From: Methylobacterium sp. CB376
GTDB taxonomy: Bacteria > Pseudomonadota > Alphaproteobacteria > Rhizobiales > Beijerinckiaceae
Assembly (NCBI RefSeq): GCF_029714205.1
Contig: NZ_CP121648.1
Location: forward strand, 2,798,501-2,862,500
Direction: 5' to 3'
DNA: 64,000 nt
Part shown: positions 28,369 through 37,370 of the stretch, piece by piece
Layout of the letters: every line of letters starts with the position of its first letter
Position numbering within the stretch: position 1 is the stretch's first letter
Made by a program: the position numbers and the translations under genes
Notes under the pieces: model-generated
Database searches by the model: none
What the model saw: the letters and a program-made list of their open reading frames with translations, nothing else
What the model was told of the DNA's origin: nothing

Positions 28369-28964
28369 TATTTGCTCCGATCGAGAATACGGGACGTCGT
28401 CTACAACGTCCCTCGTCTCATGATCGCTGAAGCTCGTGGAGCCCCGGCACCTGCTCGCCGATCCATCGCCCACCCGAAGCCGCCCCCACCTCCCCGTTTT
28501 CGGGGAGGCTCGACCGCTGCCCCAGCTCGCCCAAAAGCAAAGCCTAGGCGGAAGCCTCCTGCTTATGGGCGAGCAGAATCGGGCGGAGACCGCTTCGCCA
28601 CTTGAGGCAGCCCTGAAGGAGCTTCGGAGAAGTGTCGGTGCCTGATGCGAAGTGCCCAGCGGCAACCGTCATCAAGCTGCCGGCACGGCGCTTGGCAGTA
28701 TCACCGCGGGCTTCTCCTGCGCCGTCGTGCCCTGCACCGGCCCACGAGACGGCACTATGCTCCCACGAGGCTGCGCAACCCCCCAACCGTCACATCAGCT
28801 AGCGTCAAAACAGAGGCTGCTGCTCTGGGCTTTGTCGGAGTGCGACAGAGCACCCCAGCTTGGCATGATGATGATCTACAGTCGTCTTGTCAGAACGACG
28901 CCGCGGCGGAGCGAAAAATAAATTTCTACAAAGATGAACGTCAGAATGTGGCGGGTGAGGGGTC
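28369..28964. other. 600 bp without a recognisable gene
   Basis: Contains hairpin CCTCCCC-gttttc-GGGGAGG at 28489-28508 and the weaker one at 28391-28412. Open frames on both strands have no ribosome sites or recognisable motifs. Confidence 0.5.
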
Positions 28965-29219
28965 ATGACCGTTAAGTTAATCGCCGTCAGCATTGGGCTG
29001 TCCGTCCTGGCGCTGGCCTCTCCAGCGGTGCCGCTGGACATGGGTACGCTGGCGGAGCAGCGCGCCTGCACGCCAGACGCGATAAGCCTCTGCGGCAAGC
29101 ACATCCCGTATCCGGGACGGGTGAGGGCGTGCCTCCTGAGCAAGAGGGAAAGCCTGAGCCCGGCGTGTCGTTCGGCAATCGCGTCCTATGAGGCAAGGAC
29201 CGCAGCGCCCCGCCAGTGA
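28965..29219 (+). CDS. Small exported Cys-containing protein
   Basis: 84 residues: signal peptide of about 23 (VSIGLSVLALASPAVPL), then RACTPDAISLCGKHIPYPGR with four Cys in all (CTPD, LCGK, ACLL, ACRS). The same layout, CTPDxxxLC....GRxxxCL...L...C, occurs in the protein at 53574-53840, so the two are paralogues. This resembles the cysteine-rich GLG1-type repeat. Function unknown; periplasmic location predicted. Confidence 0.8.
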   Translation: MTVKLIAVSIGLSVLALASPAVPLDMGTLAEQRACTPDAISLCGKHIPYPGRVRACLLSKRESLSPACRSAIASYEARTAAPRQ

Positions 29220-29241
29220 GCCTAGGACCGCAGCGCCCCGC
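29196..29241 (+). repeat. 18-bp direct repeat at a gene end
   Basis: The 18 bp at 29196-29213, starting AGGACCGCAGCG and covering the last codons before the stop, recur at 29224-29241. Confidence 0.88.
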
Positions 29242-29265
29242 AAACGTCGGCGCAAGCACTCGCAA

Positions 29266-29381
29266 CACGTTTTCCGGAAGTGATCTTCCGGAAGACGTGT
29301 GACACGCCCGCGCGGCGCTTGAGCGAAGCCGACATCCGCATGGCCGAAATGGGAGATGGCGAAGCCATCAATCGGATGTCG
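29266..29381 (+). repeat. Hairpin plus 76-nt conserved module, copy A
   Basis: A 15-bp hairpin (29266-29280 with 29285-29299, one G-T pair, loop TGAT) is followed after 6 nt by 76 nt (29306-29381) that recur at 43785-43860 with five changes. In frame the segment reads ARRLSEADIRMAEMGDGE and on, and the differences fall at wobble or conservative positions, suggesting coding ancestry. No full gene is present. Confidence 0.75.
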
Positions 29382-29560
29382 TGTAAGCCGTGCCAATCCG
29401 CCCCGATCACCGCGGCCTCTACCGGATCGACTGGCCGCAACTCGCGGCCGTGATCCGCTCGCCGCGCGAGGCCGTGCCATTCGCATAAGGGCGAGCATGG
29501 GACGAGAAGAGCCCGCCACGGCGGGGACCGGGCGGGCTAAGACGTTCATAGGCGCCCATT

Positions 29561-29608
29561 GATCTGTCGCCCCAAGGATCTGTCGCCCCAAGGATCTGTC
29601 GCCCCAAG
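29561..29608 (+). repeat. 16-bp perfect tandem repeat, three units
   Basis: GATCTGTCGCCCCAAG at 29561, 29577 and 29593 without a mismatch. Non-coding surroundings. Confidence 0.93.
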
Positions 29609-29685
29609 TTGGACTTGGTCCTCTCAGGCCAGCGTGATCGCGCCGAGAGGATCAACCCTGGCGGCCTTTGATGAGGCGCGGACGG

Positions 29686-30117
29686 TCAGCGGTAGATTAA
29701 AACGGGCAATTTGGAGTGCGTGAGAACCTTCATGGTCTCGCTGCCAATAACGAGGGCAGAAAAGCCACGACGGCCATGCGAGGCCATGGCGATGAGGTCA
29801 CAGCCGCGGGCCTCGGCGGTTTCGATGATGGCCTCATACGGTTGCCGGTCCTCGACTTTCACGACCTCGCAAGAGACACCGACCCGCTTGGCTTCCTGCT
29901 CGGCCTCTGTGAGACGACGATCGGCGTCGGCATGTGCATGGCGCGTGAACTCATCCACGTATGGGTTTGAGGCCCCCAAAGGCAATGCCGGGAACCGCGC
30001 GACTACCGTGAGCACCGTCACCTTTGCACCGACAGTCTTGGCGAGCGACACGGCGTTCTTTACGGCCGAGGCGGAAATCGACGTCCCGTCAGTCGGGACA
30101 AGGATGTGCTGGTACAT
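29686..30117 (-). CDS. Universal stress protein, UspA family
   Basis: 143 residues from MYQHILVPTDGTSISASAVK, behind a GGGAGAGA site; the frame to 30147 adds nothing. The Rossmann-like fold with the nucleotide motif GxxGxxxxxxxGS is visible as ASHGRRGFSALVIGSET near 112-128, so this is the ATP-binding type. Single gene, no operon partner. Such proteins help cells survive starvation and oxidative stress. Confidence 0.92.
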   Translation of the reverse strand: MYQHILVPTDGTSISASAVKNAVSLAKTVGAKVTVLTVVARFPALPLGASNPYVDEFTRHAHADADRRLTEAEQEAKRVGVSCEVVKVEDRQPYEAIIETAEARGCDLIAMASHGRRGFSALVIGSETMKVLTHSKLPVLIYR

Positions 30118-30479
30118 CGGGATCTCTCCCAGCATTCCGCGAGTCACCCTCGCGCGGTCGTTCGGGGCCGACCCGTAGGGCCCGTTCCGGCTTATAGCAG
30201 TAGGGACGACTGAGTTGTAGAGTTGAGCTTCCTGGGCCGTTTCTGAGGCTTCAGGGGGCCTTTCGAGCCTCGATCAGGGCGGACAGCTCCACCCATTCGC
30301 ATAAGTCTGAGTACGGGACGAGGACGCGCCTCACGAGAAGAGTCCGGCACGGTTGGGAGGGACCGAGCAAGCTAAAGCAATGGCCGAGTCCCGATGGATC
30401 AAGCGGCGCACATAGGAAACATAAATAGTGGGACGGCGGTGCCCATCTCCGGGGTAGCGACGAAGCAAGGGAGATGACA
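30118..30479. other. Intergenic region between usp and small exported gene
   Basis: 360 bp, divergent promoters expected. No motif recognised. Confidence 0.5.
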
Positions 30480-30698
30480 ATGCAGTATCTGAAACTTGCA
30501 GGATTATCTATCGTCGCGGCGCTCGTGCTTGGACTAGGGAGCGGAGCAAAAGCAACCCCACTCAGCAGTTCTTCGGCTGGAATTGCAACATGTGAGGTGT
30601 CCGACGGATTGGTCATCAAGGCGGTGACCAGAGCCGGAGTTGCGCATCGGTCGGCTCGAAGAACGGCCCGGCGTGTTAACCGCCGCCACGGCTACTAG
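30480..30698 (+). CDS. Small exported basic protein
   Basis: 72 residues from MQYLKLAGLSIVAALVLGLG, with GGGAG about 6 nt upstream; an ATG at 30474 abuts the site. A signal peptide of about 26 residues is followed by a short mature part ending VAHRSARRTARRVNRRHGY, an Arg/His tail that I associate with small exported proteins of Hyphomicrobiales. Function unknown. Confidence 0.65.
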   Translation: MQYLKLAGLSIVAALVLGLGSGAKATPLSSSSAGIATCEVSDGLVIKAVTRAGVAHRSARRTARRVNRRHGY

Positions 30699-31213
30699 CT
30701 GCGGGCTCAATCTCGCGCGCGAGAAGGCGGTTCATTCGTATAATCCCATATTCTGGTGCGCGTTATGGGGCATCCGTACAGTGTTCCGAAGGTTTCGCGC
30801 GGATCGCGAGCGGGCCGCCGCCTCGACTGTGCTAGTCTTCCGTCGCTCGCTCCGGGAGCGCACGCCCGGAGTCGAGCAGCGGGCCGGGTCCTCGGCCGCT
30901 ACGAGGACCCGGCCCGCACTCGCCTCCAGTCGCGTTGAGCGTGGGTGACAGACGTATCGGCTCATCCAGGGGCACGCTTCGGGTGTGACCGCCTCCTGGC
31001 CCCTCGACGTCGCCTTGGAGGCACCACCCGCGGGCCGCGGCCATCTTCCGACCCTGCCTGAAGCGCGGCCCCCGGCTCTCTTCGGGCACAAAGAAGCGCC
31101 AGAGGGGGGGACCCTCAGCCCACCCGCTGGGCCTGCCGCAAACGCGTCCGCAGCCGTTCACGGGTCGTTAGGCATACCCGCCCAGCTTGCCGCCTCCGCC
31201 CCGGAGCCGGCCC
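30699..31213. other. 515 bp with a 16-bp perfect hairpin, no gene
   Basis: GCGGGCCGGGTCCTCG (30879-30894) and its exact complement (30902-30917) enclose a 7-nt loop. The end of the region (from 31131) is the left flank of the IS6 element. Nothing else supportable. Confidence 0.65.
31131..31200 (+). repeat. 70-bp IS6 left-end repeat, copy 1
   Basis: About 70 bp ending just before the IS6 transposase start recur at 35386-35455 with roughly ten differences; a shared invariant word is CACGGGTCGTTAGGCAT. The second copy has no transposase behind it. Confidence 0.8.
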
Positions 31214-31966
31214 ATGATCTTGAATTCCCTCGCCCTCAAGCTTAAGCACCCGGCGCGTGGCGACTTCCGGGGCCGGCATTTCGAGGCCACCCTGAGCGTG
31301 CAGGCCGTTTCTTGGTAGCTGCGCTACGCGCTCGGCTACCGCGACATCGGGGAGATGCTCCTGGAGAGGGGCCTCACGGTCGACCACTCCACCATCAATC
31401 GCCGGGTGCTCGCCTCCGCGCCGGCCATCAAGCGCCGCCTGCGCCGGTTCCGCAAACCGCACTCCGGCTCCGTGCGCGTCGACGAGACCGACATCAAGGT
31501 GCGGGGCCAGTGGCGATACCTGTACCGGGCCATCGACCAGCACGGGCAGGCGGTCGACTCCCCGCTCACCGCCAACCGCGACCTGGATGCGGCCAAGCGC
31601 TTCCTCCGCAAGATGCTGCAGGATCAGCCGCTTCTCGCGCCCGACCGCATCCGCACCAATGGCGCTGGCCCGTACCCGCCGGCGATCGCCGAGAGCCGCA
31701 AGGAGGGCCTGCTGCGGCGCATGCCGACCCACCACGTCACCAAGCACCTGCGACAGGGGATCGAGAGCCACCACTTCCGGGTCAAGCGGGCGATGCCGCG
31801 GATGGCCGGGTTCCGGCCGTTCCGCACGGCCCGGCGCACAATCCAGGGCTTCGAGGCGATGCTGTGGCTGCGCAAGGACTTCGGGTTCGCGGGCGCGTGG
31901 ACCGTCCGCGAGCAGAACCAGCTCCTCGCCAGCTGCTTTGGTCTTTCCGTCGCGAACAAAGCGTGA
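31214..31966 (+). pseudogene. IS6-family transposase with stop and lost Asp
   Basis: 251-codon frame reading MILNSLALKLKHPARGDF to the C-terminal SCFGLSVANKA, with VDETDIKVRGQWRYLYRAID (first Asp), KHLRQGIESHHFRVKRAMPR and RRTIQGFEAMLWLRKDFGF. Codon 35 is TAG (31316-31318) where the family has Tyr (RWYLRYALxYRD), and the second catalytic Asp is Asn (RTNGAGPYPPAI for RTDGAG). The protein is therefore dead twice over. Confidence 0.9.
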
Positions 31967-32386
31967 AAGCGGGTCGGCGGAGCCCCTTCTGCGGCCCGAG
32001 CCCGCGTTTGCGGCAAGCCCCGGCGGGCTCGGGCGAGGGCCACCCGCACATCATGATGGACGGCTTCCCGACCGGACCGCACGCCCGGGCCTCAATGGAC
32101 GGCCTGCTCAAGGACGTCTCGATCACCCAGCGGCGGCAGGTCGGTCGGGAAGCGGTCAGTGCCGATCACCGCCTCGTGGCCGCAGCTCGATCAAGGCGGC
32201 GCCCGTCTAGGCACTGCACATGCGGTTCGGGAGCGGCGACTGGTCCGCCGCGCGCTTCCGGCGCGGGCCGCACGAAGACGCGGTAGCGCCGTGCACGCTC
32301 CACATCGGGCCTTCGAGTTGTGCTCCGTGAGGCCCGAGCTTGGTCGTCGCTCTCGCCCCCGCCCTGCATCCTCCTGCTCAGGTCCC
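31967..32386. other. 420 bp with a gene fragment, otherwise empty
   Basis: Around 32123-32186 the minus strand reads CGHEAVIGTDRFPTDLP, which matches CGHEAVISTDRFPDSLP in the protein at 33216-33590. It is a relic of a second gene of that family. The rest carries no recognisable feature. Confidence 0.6.
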
Positions 32387-32686
32387 TCACTCGACGGGCA
32401 GCCCCGGACGCGTCGCGCTCTCGATGATCGCCTCCCACGATTTGCCCATCGCGCGCAGGGACTCGATCGAGGGGCCGATCTCGTTCCCGTAGACCCTCAG
32501 CGTGCGCTCGTAGATGCGGGTCCGGTGCGGCTCGGGGGTCTGCTCCTTGAACAGGGAGGCCAGTCGCCTGCGCTCCGCGTGCATCGCCCGTGCGATGGCC
32601 TCGGCGGAGGCGCCGCGGCGGCGCATCTCAGCCGCGTGCTCGCGCAAGTCGCGCACGGCTTGCTCGTACTGGGACCGCAGGCTCAT
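32387..32686 (-). CDS. Hypothetical protein
   Basis: 99 residues from MSLRSQYEQAVRDLREHAAE; an upstream ATG at 32731 is possible. Helical and charged, with RRRGASAEAIARAMHAERRR and a C-terminal WEAIIESATRPGLPVE. No known domain, no signal peptide. Likely cytoplasmic; function unknown. I support it by length, start and sequence complexity only. Confidence 0.55.
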   Translation of the reverse strand: MSLRSQYEQAVRDLREHAAEMRRRGASAEAIARAMHAERRRLASLFKEQTPEPHRTRIYERTLRVYGNEIGPSIESLRAMGKSWEAIIESATRPGLPVE

Positions 32687-32983
32687 CGACGGTGTGGCCC
32701 TCGTGACCGACGCGATCGGACGATCATGCATCGTTCTGCGTCGGCCTCCTACCTGTAGCGGCCCTCCCGCGGCCAAGCCGAGCGAGGTTCGGCCTCGACC
32801 CGACGGCGACGGCGCTTGATCGCCTCCCGCCTACCGATGCACGACACCCTTGATCTGCGGGATCTCCTCGGCCTGCCCGGCTCGGGCCGCAGCGGACCTT
32901 TTTGATTGGTGGCCCGTCAGAAGCTTGACGGCTTGTACACCTTGAGCCTTAACTTGAAGGCCAAGCAACGGGAAAGTTCGGCT

Positions 32984-33226
32984 ATGAGACGCACTGGACT
33001 CCTCTCGGCCGCCCTCTTTACAATCTGTGTTGTTTATCCAAATGCTACAATGGCAATGTCGTGCTCAGAACGCAACCAACAGTGCATTAAATTCTGCGAT
33101 CAGAGAAATGCGGGCGGAAGAGCTTATAATTGCCACTCTCGTTGTGCTGACGCTAATTCACAATGCATGCAGAATGGATGTTATAACACGCCAATGAAGA
33201 GTGGGTGCGGCTTCTCTAAATCCTAG
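32984..33226 (+). CDS. Small exported Cys-rich protein
   Basis: 80 residues: signal peptide (RTGLLSAALFTICVVYPNATMA) then a mature part with eight Cys in about 55 residues (CSERNQQCIKFCDQR, CHSRCADANSQC, GCY, GCG), probably disulphide-bonded or metal-binding. GGAAAG lies upstream of the ATG. Composition is less GC-rich than neighbours, suggesting transfer. Its end overlaps the convergent gene by 11 bp. Function unknown. Confidence 0.7.
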   Translation: MRRTGLLSAALFTICVVYPNATMAMSCSERNQQCIKFCDQRNAGGRAYNCHSRCADANSQCMQNGCYNTPMKSGCGFSKS

Positions 33227-33590
33227 ATCCTGACTTATCCGGCCAGGGCGTGTCCCGCCCCGTCACCCGGTCGCCGGCGGCCGGGTCCCCTCTCTGCCCA
33301 TACTCCACCCGGTGCGCTTGAAGGCGGCGGTGGATCCCGACCACATCGCGCATCACCCCGACGCTCTTCGCCCCGCACGCAGAGCAGCGCGGGTGCAGGG
33401 CGATGTCGGGGAACGGCAGGCTGTCCGGGAAGCGATCCGTGCTGATCACCGCCTCGTGGCCGCAGTGAGTCGCGTTGGCGTGCACGAAGGCTGTGCGGTC
33501 GCCCTCCTCGGACCGGATCCAGCCGATCGTGGGCGGCGGGATCGCGCGGCCCTGCTCGTCGTAGGCGCGGCGGGGGTTGCGGCGGCTCAT
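33216..33590 (-). CDS. Hypothetical protein with CxxC zinc-ribbon-like motif
   Basis: 124 residues. The central part, THCGHEAVISTDRFPDSLP and then PRCSACGAKSVGVMRD, resembles small zinc-ribbon-like proteins common in Methylobacterium and rhizobia. One CxxC and an upstream C/H pair could bind a metal. The tail from about 90 on appears unrelated and may be extended by local rearrangement. A fragment of a paralogue is at 32123-32186. Confidence 0.6.
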   Translation of the reverse strand: MSRRNPRRAYDEQGRAIPPPTIGWIRSEEGDRTAFVHANATHCGHEAVISTDRFPDSLPFPDIALHPRCSACGAKSVGVMRDVVGIHRRLQAHRVEYGQRGDPAAGDRVTGRDTPWPDKSGSRI

Positions 33591-33967
33591 AGGCGGAGAC
33601 GTAGGCCGCGTCCGTTGCGCGGCGACTGCGTGCGCGAGCTACACGGATCGGGTCAGGGCGGCAACCGCGCCCTCTAAACGGATGCCAAGGACCGACCAAG
33701 CAAGCTGAAATATTCCCAAACAAATACAGGATTTCTGCTCGAATTAAATATGAGCACGCAATAAATTTGCGTTTGGCTTCGATGCTGGGTGCCTGAAACA
33801 TTGTCCTGGCATGATCGAATCAGATGGTGTTGATCTGCGTTAGAATTGGCAGTTTATGATAAAAATAGTAACTTGAAACTTTATAGCGCCACCATTGGCA
33901 GCATCTATCAGCTTTTCTCCACTTCATGAATACAAATTCAGGCCAATCTATCTGCCCAAAGCTGACC
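33591..33967. other. AT-rich intergenic region
   Basis: 377 bp, increasingly AT-rich toward the methyltransferase gene. No gene or clear signal. Confidence 0.5.
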
Positions 33968-34951
33968 TCATCTGAGAATATGATTTTTATCGACGGGTGT
34001 CGTCATGGTTAGATCATAGTAAATCTTGTCACTTTCTGCTTCTTTATCATAGTTGCTCTTTAAGATATTTATTGCATCTTGCGCGGCATAGCTTCTGCTC
34101 TCGCCGGTTCCTTCTGCAGCAGCTATGCTGCATGAAGCAAAATTGGATTTTATAAATTCAAATATTATATCAGGATCCGCCTTCATCCTTTTCATCGTGT
34201 AAGGCCACCATTCTAATATTATTAGTCCAGCTTTCTTTAGCACATCCTTGCCGCCCTCAAAAACAAATGGTTCTGCGCCTTGAACATCAATTTTTACAGC
34301 AAGCGGAGTTTTGATATAAGCGGCGAAATCATTCAAAGGAACTGCTTCGACGTTTATGACTGGTCGCAGATGTTCGCCAATATCGCCGATAAAATTGCCA
34401 CCTATTCTAATTCTGTGATCTCCTAGATTTTCAGGTGCAATTTCGAACTGCAAATTTGAGTTTTCCTTGAATAAAGCCAGCCTGAAAAGCTTGTAATTTG
34501 CATGTCTACAATTTATCTTTGTGTTAATTTCTAAGTTCATAAAGTTATGCGGCTCTGGTTCGAATGCAAAACAATGAACATTTGGATATGACTGCGCAAT
34601 CGGAATAGTTGTAAGACCGATATTCGCGCCTATATCTAAGTAGTAACCCACCCCACCATTCTTGTCAAAAAACTCTTTTAATTTATCCACGGTCGTTTTC
34701 GCCCAGTCTCCCTTTTCAGAGTAAGCACGGTGCACTGAGAAGTCATAAGGTTGACTCACGATTGTGCCTGACACCCCTCTACTCGCTACGCCGGTGACGC
34801 CAGCTGGCCCGGCAAATGCTGCGATAGCATATCTTGCGTGCAGCCTGGCGAATTCTTGATCGTCTGCTAAAGTTTTCACAATCTGTATCTTGCGTCTCTC
34901 GGGAAGCTTCCTTACGAACCATGAGAAAAGCTGTAGAATCTGCGCTTTCAT
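33968..34951 (-). CDS. FkbM-family SAM-dependent methyltransferase
   Basis: 327 residues, GAGGG 7 nt upstream of the ATG. The SAM-binding core is clear: GGVGYYLDIGANIGLTTI near 98-115, HCFAFEPEPHNFMNLEIN near 125-142, VKIDVQGAEPFVFEGG near 220-235 and IILEWWPY. FkbM enzymes O-methylate sugars, polyketides or glycans. Codon use is strikingly AT-rich (many AAA, ATT, TTA-type codons), unlike all neighbours, so this gene was acquired recently from a low-GC source. No sugar genes are adjacent; the substrate is unknown. Confidence 0.88.
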   Translation of the reverse strand: MKAQILQLFSWFVRKLPERRKIQIVKTLADDQEFARLHARYAIAAFAGPAGVTGVASRGVSGTIVSQPYDFSVHRAYSEKGDWAKTTVDKLKEFFDKNGGVGYYLDIGANIGLTTIPIAQSYPNVHCFAFEPEPHNFMNLEINTKINCRHANYKLFRLALFKENSNLQFEIAPENLGDHRIRIGGNFIGDIGEHLRPVINVEAVPLNDFAAYIKTPLAVKIDVQGAEPFVFEGGKDVLKKAGLIILEWWPYTMKRMKADPDIIFEFIKSNFASCSIAAAEGTGESRSYAAQDAINILKSNYDKEAESDKIYYDLTMTTPVDKNHILR

Positions 34952-35482
34952 AGATCGTCCCTCGCGATTTCACGTAGTTTAAACCTATGGTCGAATTTGC
35001 GAAGGCCGCCCGGGTTGGTAGGAATGCTTCACCTATAATACTGACGTTGATCCCACCGCCGAGTTCGCGTCTCAGTCAAAAAATTTCACCTACCCGGCGC
35101 GTCTTTGTCGGTTTTTGCAACGCGTGGGTCCAGGAAAGGAGCTTTTCGCGTTTCATGGTGCTCCACCTCCATCCTCAATCTGCGGACATCGACAGCGATC
35201 GACGTCGACGCGAAGCTGACCGTCGCCTAACTCGTGGTCGGCTGGAATGCGAGGTACGCTTCGACATTCCCGGGCACCAGCGAGGCCGGTTCGCCTGCCG
35301 CGTGCAGCTTACCACGGACGAGCAAGGGCGTACCTGCAGACGGTTTTGAGCAACCCTTTGCAGCGGGACCTCGACGAGCCTGTCGCAAACGCGATCGCGC
35401 CGGCGTTCACGGGTCGTTAGGCATCCCCGCCCAGCTTGCCGCTCCGCCTCACCGCCGGGTCCGGACCCGGTCCGTCCACGGT
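34952..35482. other. 530 bp with an orphan IS6 end
   Basis: The only recognisable part is 35386-35455, which copies the left flank of the IS6 element at 31131-31200 without any transposase. The rest carries no supportable gene. Confidence 0.55.
35386..35455 (+). repeat. 70-bp IS6 left-end repeat, copy 2
   Basis: See 31131-31200. Its right side runs directly into the decayed acyl-CoA synthetase gene, so the transposase was lost or the end moved separately. Confidence 0.8.
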
Positions 35483-35938
35483 CTAGACCCGCTCCAGGTC
35501 CGGCAGCCGGTCGCGCAGGAAAGCCGGCTTCTCGGCCCCTGCAAGGTCCGTCACCACCGCTCGCGCGCCGCCGTCGCCGAGCCGATGGAGGAGCGCGTCC
35601 GGGCCCGAACAGCGTGAAGAGCGGGACGGTGATCAGCCCGGCCCGGGAGCTCGCGAGGTGCGCGATCGCGGTCTCCGGGCTCGGCGGGAGCAGCGCGCCG
35701 AGGCGGTCGCCCCGCCGCAGGCTCTGAGTGGCGAGCCGGTTGGCGAAGCGGTTCGAGGCGGGCCGGAGGTCGTCGAAGCCGAAGTGCTGCGTGGCGTCCG
35801 CCCCGTCGAGGTCGATCAGTGCCAGCGGATCGCCGGGGGCGTGCCGGTCGCAATCGTCGGCGCCGATGATGTAGCGCTGCGGGATCGCCCAGCAGAAGCC
35901 TGCGACGAGGTCGGCATGGTGTCCGCGCGCTGCAGCAT
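35483..35938 (-). pseudogene. Acyl-/acetyl-CoA synthetase (AMP-binding), N-terminal relic
   Basis: Starts MLQRADT at 35938, shifts frame, then reads DLVAGFCWAIPQRYIIGADD and NRFANRLATQSLRRGDRLGA, LLPPSPETAIAHLASSRAG, then shifts again within a GC run near 35605 to DALLHRLGDGGARAVVTDLA and stops (TAG at 35483-35485). These are the first 150 residues of an ACSM-like AMP-forming synthetase. Two frameshifts and loss of some 400 residues leave it non-functional. Confidence 0.82.
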
Positions 35939-36161
35939 CGGCACGCTCCGCTCCCGCATCGTTCCTGCGGGGAACGGCTCGCGCGACGGCGCTGGCCACC
36001 CCTCCGATGTCCGGAACGCTCGTTCACCGATTTTCCGCCGTCAGGCGGGCGGCGGGCCTCCGGGAGCGGCTTGCCTTGCCGCCCGGGATCGGCTGTGACG
36101 GACGGGGCCGCCGCACTCCGCCGGAAAGAGCGTCGGTGCCGGCCCGGGAGGAAGTCCTTCG

Positions 36162-37370
36162 ATGAAACGATCCGCTGCCGGCCTGCGCCGGGCCGCCCTC
36201 GCGCTCTCCCTCCTCGCCGGCCCCGCCGCGGCGCAGGTCTCGGACGATGTGGTCCGCATCGGGGTGCTCACCGACCTCTCGGGACCCTACGCCGACAGCG
36301 GCGGGCGCGGCTCGGTGATCGCGGCCGAGATGGCCGCCGCGGATGCCGGCGGCTGGATCCTGGGTAAGCCGGTCGAGATCGTCTCGGCCGACCACCAGAA
36401 CAAGCCCGACGTGGCGTCGAGCATCGCCCGGCGCTGGTACGACGTGGAGAAGGTCGACGCGGTCGTCGACCTGCCAGTCACGGCCATCGCGCTCGCCGTC
36501 CAGGCCGTGTCCAAGGAGAAGAACCGCACCGTGATGATCACGGCCGCGGCGACCTCCGACCTCACCGCCAAGACCTGCTCGCCCACGTCGTCACACTGGA
36601 CCGACGACACCCACGCGCTCACGGCCGGCACCGCGCGTGCGGTGTTCGAGCGCGGCGGCCGATCCTGGTACTTCATCACCGTCGACCATGCCTTCGGGCA
36701 CGCGCTCCAGAAGGAGGCCACGGCCGTCGTCGAGTCGCTCGGCGGCAAGGTGGTCGGCACGTCGCGCCACCCCATCGCCACCGCCGACTACTCCTCCTTC
36801 CTGCTCCAGGCCCAATCCTCGGGCGCCGACGTGGTCGCCTTCGCCAGCGTCGGCGACGACTTCACTAAGGCGATCAAGCAGGCGAACGAGTTCGGCCTGA
36901 CGCAGGGGGGGCAGACCCTCACGGGCTTCCTCGTCTACATCACCGATATCAAGGGGCTCGGGCTGCCGGTCGCCCACGGCCTGACCTTTTCCTCGGCCTT
37001 CTACTGGGACCAGAGCGAGCCCGCCCGCGCCTTCGCCAAGCGCTTCCAGGACAAGACCGGCGTGATGCCGACCAAGAACCAGGCGCTGATCTACACCGCC
37101 GTGACGCATTACCTGAAGGCGGTCGCACAGGCCGGCACGGACGAGGCGCTCGCGGTCAACAAGGCGATGCGGGCCATGCCGGTCGCCTTCTTCGGCCATC
37201 CCGCGACCTTGAGGGCCGACGGGCGGCTTCTCTACGACCCCGTCCTCTATCGGGTGAAGGGCGAGCGCGAGAGCAAGGGCCCCTGGGACCTCTACGAGGC
37301 GGTGCGCTCCATCCCGCAGGGCGAGGCCTTCCTGCCGATAAACCCGGCTTGCGCCGGGCAGAACGGGTGA
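36162..37370 (+). CDS. ABC transporter substrate-binding protein (Peripla_BP_6)
   Basis: 402 residues; GGAGGAAG lies 8-9 nt upstream of the ATG. Signal peptide RAALALSLLAGPAAAQ, then VVRIGVLTDLSGPYADSGG, the start of a branched-chain amino-acid-type binding protein; DVVAFASVGDDFTKAIKQA and TKNQALIYTAVTHYLKAV follow. It is periplasmic. No permease or ATPase genes are adjacent. The P450 start overlaps its stop (GTGA), so the two are cotranscribed, suggesting it supplies an aromatic or other small substrate for that pathway. Confidence 0.9.
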   Translation: MKRSAAGLRRAALALSLLAGPAAAQVSDDVVRIGVLTDLSGPYADSGGRGSVIAAEMAAADAGGWILGKPVEIVSADHQNKPDVASSIARRWYDVEKVDAVVDLPVTAIALAVQAVSKEKNRTVMITAAATSDLTAKTCSPTSSHWTDDTHALTAGTARAVFERGGRSWYFITVDHAFGHALQKEATAVVESLGGKVVGTSRHPIATADYSSFLLQAQSSGADVVAFASVGDDFTKAIKQANEFGLTQGGQTLTGFLVYITDIKGLGLPVAHGLTFSSAFYWDQSEPARAFAKRFQDKTGVMPTKNQALIYTAVTHYLKAVAQAGTDEALAVNKAMRAMPVAFFGHPATLRADGRLLYDPVLYRVKGERESKGPWDLYEAVRSIPQGEAFLPINPACAGQNG

